From Ambrosia x helenae (lineage: Eukaryota; Streptophyta; Magnoliopsida; Asterales; Asteraceae): a stretch of DNA of 64,000 nt. How positions within the stretch are numbered: the stretch's first letter is position 1; the number at the start of each line of letters is the position of its first letter. The DNA is taken from the NCBI GenBank assembly GCA_030844895.1, contig CM061223.1, positions 4,698,676-4,762,675 of the forward strand, in the 5' to 3' direction. The position numbers were made by a program, and so were the translations under genes. The notes below the pieces were generated by a model, which saw nothing but the letters and a program-made list of their open reading frames with translations, was not told where the DNA came from and ran no database searches. Positions 60,720 through 64,000 of this stretch are shown here, piece after piece.

Positions 60720-62259
60720 CTAGTGGTAATGCCCGCGCGTTGCAGCGGGTTCGTTACGCGAGGAAAATATAGTCAGTATCTTTTTTTGGTACCAGAACTT
60801 CCTATGTAGCGGCATCTGAAATTCCCGATATTCAAACGTGTTAACGTGTTTTCAAAGATTAAAAGACCGAAAAGATTGATCTAATGTTTTGTTGTTCACC
60901 TCTATGTGTGAAATTTCTTTCAATGACATATCAGCAAAATAGGCATATAAAGCTCTTATAACAGCCTGCAATGCACAAATTCATTAAACCCATGTTTGCA
61001 TTGCACAAATCTTTCAATGGATGAGTTGGGTAACAGGTAATTTACATACGGTTTGGGCCACGCCCACCAAAAATAATATTCATTTGATTTTAAAATGTTA
61101 ATAAAAAACTAATGCCCTAAATATTATTCAAAAGCTATATTGATACATACACATGTATTAAAATACACTTTACAAACACGTTTAACCCGTTTTATTTTTA
61201 GTTTTTTTTTTACCCATTTGTGGAGGTAAAATTTTGTGGTTGCCTTGTCTTACCTGGTGAGATACGACTACAACAAGCGCGCGTTGTCGTTCTAACTCAA
61301 TAATAACCTGCTCCAACCTGTTATATGCACAACTGCAAACTTTTGACGTTGCTTAAAATACCAAAACTTTAATTATTTACTTTCTATATTCAACAGAGAT
61401 TTTTCCTTGTATTTGAATTCAATACCTTTGTATCACATCGAGATACGACTCTCCACGAGGATATCGATACCTAAGTTTGTCTTTCTTCCTTGACCTTTAA
61501 AAAAAAGACCATTGAATGGAAAGGTATAAAATTACAAAAAAAAAAAAAAAAAAAAAAAAAATCGAATATTTCATATTTAACATACTCGTATTCTTCAGGC
61601 ATGTTCTTCTTTAGTTCTTCATACGTCATACCGTCACATACACCAGCATTTATCTCATCAAGTGCACGCTATTGTATCTATAACGTAAAGAAAGTACACA
61701 AATTTTACAAATGATAAATGATCAAAGAAGCAATTTATGTGACATGTAAAACTAACCTTGGGGAATCCAGCAATTTGATTTGCAGTCAAAATTGTTCGTT
61801 GCAATGTGCTTGTCCAAATCTAGGTGCATAAATAAAAAAAAAGAATATAAAACATTGCAAACTTTGTGCAACAAACAAAGAAAATGCAAATAGTAAAATA
61901 AGTAATAGTTCTTACAAAAGCATTTTTTTAGGCAAGATAGTTCATGTGGCTTTCAATTGAATGTTATAAGAGGGGGACTTGAAGGGACAAGAGGTTAATG
62001 ATCTATATTGATGAAGGAAGAAGGCAAAGGATTGAAGGGTATGGATGGAAGAAGGAGGGTAGTATTGTAAAAGTCTTTTGATATTGTAAAGGAGGAGGTG
62101 GATGAAATGTCTATATTACCCTCTTAAGTGTCTTAATTGTCCCAATTATGCCCATAATACCCTTAAATTTCTTGCTTAAATATGTTGTACATGTTGCTTG
62201 TTAAGTTGTACGGAAATGCAAATTACCTTGTTGTACATAACTCTTCCTTTATAATGTAT
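60720..62259 (-). mobile_element. Helitron B, non-autonomous
   Basis: The 3' end is on the left: minus-strand hairpin CCCGCTGCAACGCGCGGGCA then TTACCACTAG. The 5' end is on the right, minus strand ATACATTATAAAGGAAGAGT. It holds five exons of a fructose-2,6-bisphosphatase gene on its own sense strand and nothing else recognised. It sits directly between Helitrons A and C. Confidence 0.82.
60900..61819 (-). pseudogene. Captured five-exon segment of 6-phosphofructo-2-kinase/fructose-2,6-bisphosphatase
   Basis: Minus-strand exons at 61819-61757, 61677-61586, 61488-61426, 61317-61254 and 60965-60900, each with GT-AG borders. Together they are 348 nt, 116 codons, and every junction keeps phase. 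They read WTSTLQRTILTANQIAGFPK, RALDEINAGVCDGMTYEELK, YRYPRGESYLDVIQ, VIIELERQRALVVVVSHQ and AVIRALYAYFADMSLKEI. This is the bisphosphatase (histidine-phosphatase-like) half of plant F2KP, the enzyme that makes and destroys the glycolysis regulator fructose-2,6-bisphosphate. The late SHQ histidine is kept. One nonsense codon, TAG for the Trp before RALDE (61669-61671), breaks it. The kinase half and the RHG start of the phosphatase are missing. Confidence 0.92.
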
Positions 62260-62776
62260 CTAGTGGGAATGCCCGCGCGTTGCAGCGGGTGTCCAGGCTG
62301 ATAACAAAAACCAATACCTATGTTTGTGATTTTAAGGGCGTGAGCGGTAGTGGGGAACCCGCGCGTTGCTGCGGAGTCGACGATACGGAACGGGAACCTA
62401 ATTCAACCTTTAAACGATTAAAAAAATCATATAAAAGTTATGTGTGTGTATATACATATCCTAGTAGATATAAAACTTAACCCTTAACCCAAGTCAACCA
62501 ACCCAAAAATAATGGTTCAAAGTTGACACCTATACTTGTAACTATAAAAAGAAATTGCTAAAAAAATATGAGACTTAACCACCAAATACTTGGCAAAATA
62601 CGGTACATGTACACCACCATGCTATGTTTAGCTTCATCAACATAAAGTCCATCATGTCAAACTTACAGTAGCTTTTAGCTCTTCAATGACTATGTTTTGC
62701 ATATAATAATTTGCTTTGTTAGTATATAACGTAACACTTAACAGGACTATCTTACAAGGTTATATAAATGTAGAAC

Positions 62777-62870
62777 CTTCAAGATCGATAGGGATATCGC
62801 CTATTGGGATTTTGTAAACTGCTGCTTTTGAAAGAGCACATCCAGGGGAGTAATGATTGATGAGATGGAC
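62777..62870 (-). pseudogene. Captured exon of a MEMO-like gene
   Basis: On the minus strand it reads VHLINHYSPGCALSKAAVYK, then IPIGDIPIDLE, ending at donor GTTCTA (62776-62775). Plant MEMO family proteins (MEMO1-like) have HH-Y-P-CALS-A-VYKTPIGDLPIDLE here. The family folds like class III non-heme iron dioxygenases. The His that follow GPS in relatives are only partly kept (NHY), and the acceptor side has no AG, so the exon start is uncertain. Confidence 0.75.
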
Positions 62871-62985
62871 ATAAGAAATATAACATACATGTTGTTATGT
62901 TGAAAAATAGATAAAGAAATAATTTGAAAGCCTAAGTTTATTTAACATATAAGCAGTTAAGGTCATAAAGTAGCAAGTTACTTAC

Positions 62986-63065
62986 GGTGATGGATTTTTT
63001 TTGGTAATTATACTGGTCATAAAGTAGCCGTCACTCGCTATGTGACCATCCAATCCGGCAATCCA
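62986..63065 (-). pseudogene. Captured exon of unidentified origin
   Basis: 80 nt on the minus strand with strong acceptor TTACTGCAG and donor GTAAGT. One open frame reads WIAGLDGHIASDGYFMTSII, then TKKNPS. I do not recognise the family. Its place upstream of the MEMO-like exon on the same strand could make it an earlier exon of that gene, but the sequence does not resemble the expected MEMO N-terminus. Confidence 0.45.
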
Positions 63066-63888
63066 CTGCAGTAACCAACAGATCACAATTTAGTTCAACA
63101 GACATTAATAATTTTTGGTTATGTAATTATTGTTCTTATACGTAACTGGCTTTTTTTGTGTCAAATTTAAAGAGAACGTTCCCACGAATTGTCATTTTAT
63201 ATGAAAGGCAAAATAGGCTACTTTAAAATTCAGCTAACAGCTGGTGTATACAGACTTTGGCCCCAAAAAATCTTGACACCAACAGCAACATATATATTTA
63301 TATCTACGCCTAACATACTACATACAAATGAATATATGTATGGAAAAAAGTCAGAGGTAACCTGGAAAAAGGGAGGAGAAGCAGCAAATGTAATGTAAGC
63401 AGAATAATGTAGGCGGATGTGTTGTACCTTTCAACATCTTTTGTGTTTTCTTTTATAGACCCATGGTTAGAAACAACTTGTTAGTCCCTTGAGTTCCTTC
63501 CCCTTAAATGAAAATTATTACACCAACAATAAAGGGCCAATAAAGTAACAACCAATAATATAAATGTGAGGGTAGGGATGTAATATGTTTTGAGGATGTG
63601 AGGTAGGAGAGCATAGTAAATTACATTGATATCCTTGCAAGTGTCTTAATGTTCCACAAAGTTCCAATTATATCCTTGTGATATAAGCTTAATTTACTTG
63701 TACATGTTGCTATAATAGTTGAATGATGTACAAAATTACTATGTTGTACATCACTCTTCCTTTATAATGTATTATAGATTATAGATTAACTTTTTATCCG
63801 GTCAGGTCTAGTCACATATTGAAAATAAAAAAACTAGTCACATATTTTGAAAATAAAAAACAATGGAACCAAATTAGTCCAACACTTC

Positions 63889-64000
63889 TAACCCAGTTGG
63901 TTGAGGGCCTAAAGTTTTCTATGGGAGGCTTGGGTTCAATTCCCACTAGCTACATTTGGAGGACATTGGTGGAGGGAAATGAGGGATGACCCGACCATTG
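63889..64000 (+). mobile_element. tRNA-derived SINE, cut by the window end
   Basis: A-box TAACCCAGTTGG (63889-63900, 11 of 12 to consensus) and perfect B-box GGTTCAATTCC (63933-63943), 32 bases apart. A body follows (TACATTTGGAGGACATTGG...) that continues past the window. This is the layout of plant tRNA-related SINEs. Confidence 0.7.

Larger units (their letters stand above)
62260..63778 (-). mobile_element. Helitron C, non-autonomous
   Basis: The 3' end is on the left: minus-strand hairpin CCCGCTGCAACGCGCGGGCA then TTCCCACTAG. The 5' end is on the right, minus strand TCTATAATACATTATAAAGG, the fullest 5' end of the three (boundary 63778, or 63785 if the duplicated TCTATAA is included). A degenerate hairpin (CCCGCGCGTTGCTGCGGAG) at 62357-62375 lies inside. 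It carries a MEMO-like exon and one unassigned exon. Confidence 0.8.

Overview
This window is nuclear DNA from a flowering plant. It is AT-rich and has intron-bearing genes, plant-type Ty3/gypsy and Ty1/copia elements primed by initiator-Met tRNA, PIF/Harbinger, hAT, MULE and CACTA elements, and plant-type Helitrons. The long-LTR chromovirus with a proline-rich ORF ahead of gag suggests a daisy-family (Asteraceae) genome, but that is inference. There are no bacterial operons, CRISPR arrays or rRNA genes. Nearly the whole window is nested transposable elements. The only gene that looks like a working host gene is a short secreted peptide precursor of the IDA-LIKE (abscission peptide) family at 18531-18776 on the minus strand.

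Layout. 1-517: unassigned flank. 521-17651: a PIF/Harbinger transposon (TSD TTA) with a Myb/SANT-like ORF and a DDE transposase. A young, nearly intact 14.2-kb chromovirus of Tekay type (1465-15692, TSD TGTTA, 3.7-kb LTRs) is inserted in it. 17655-23215: intergenic DNA, the IDA-LIKE gene and a 390-bp repeat. 23216-28054: a TIR element with a G-rich minisatellite, interrupted by two solo LTRs (TSDs GCGGC and AAAGG). 28377-30939: a hAT-like remnant, a LINE 3' end and a hAT MITE with a perfect 8-bp TSD.

31525-52130: a decayed Ty1/copia element on the minus strand. An unclassified 1.65-kb insertion splits its RNase H region. Its 5' LTR is split by a 14.7-kb element (37199-51927, TSD GACAT) that has three LTRs and two internal regions, a tandem LARD-like retrotransposon. 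One of its internal copies carries a MULE MITE (39910-41112). 52131-56173: a CACTA end, a second copy of the 390-bp repeat and a decayed Myb-like transposon gene.

56174-63778: three head-to-tail Helitrons on the minus strand. They carry pieces of at least five host genes: a PWI-domain splicing factor, NAP1, a bHLH factor, fructose-2,6-bisphosphatase (five consecutive exons in phase) and a MEMO-like protein. A MULE MITE (56994-58285) sits in the first. The window ends in a tRNA-derived SINE.

Most elements were delimited directly by target-site duplications, terminal repeats, primer-binding sites and polypurine tracts. The insertion order follows from nesting: Harbinger before Tekay; copia before the three-LTR element; TIR element before the solo LTRs. 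The most unusual points are the multi-gene Helitron array, the three-LTR tandem, and a gag intron in the Tekay element whose removal joins two reading frames exactly.
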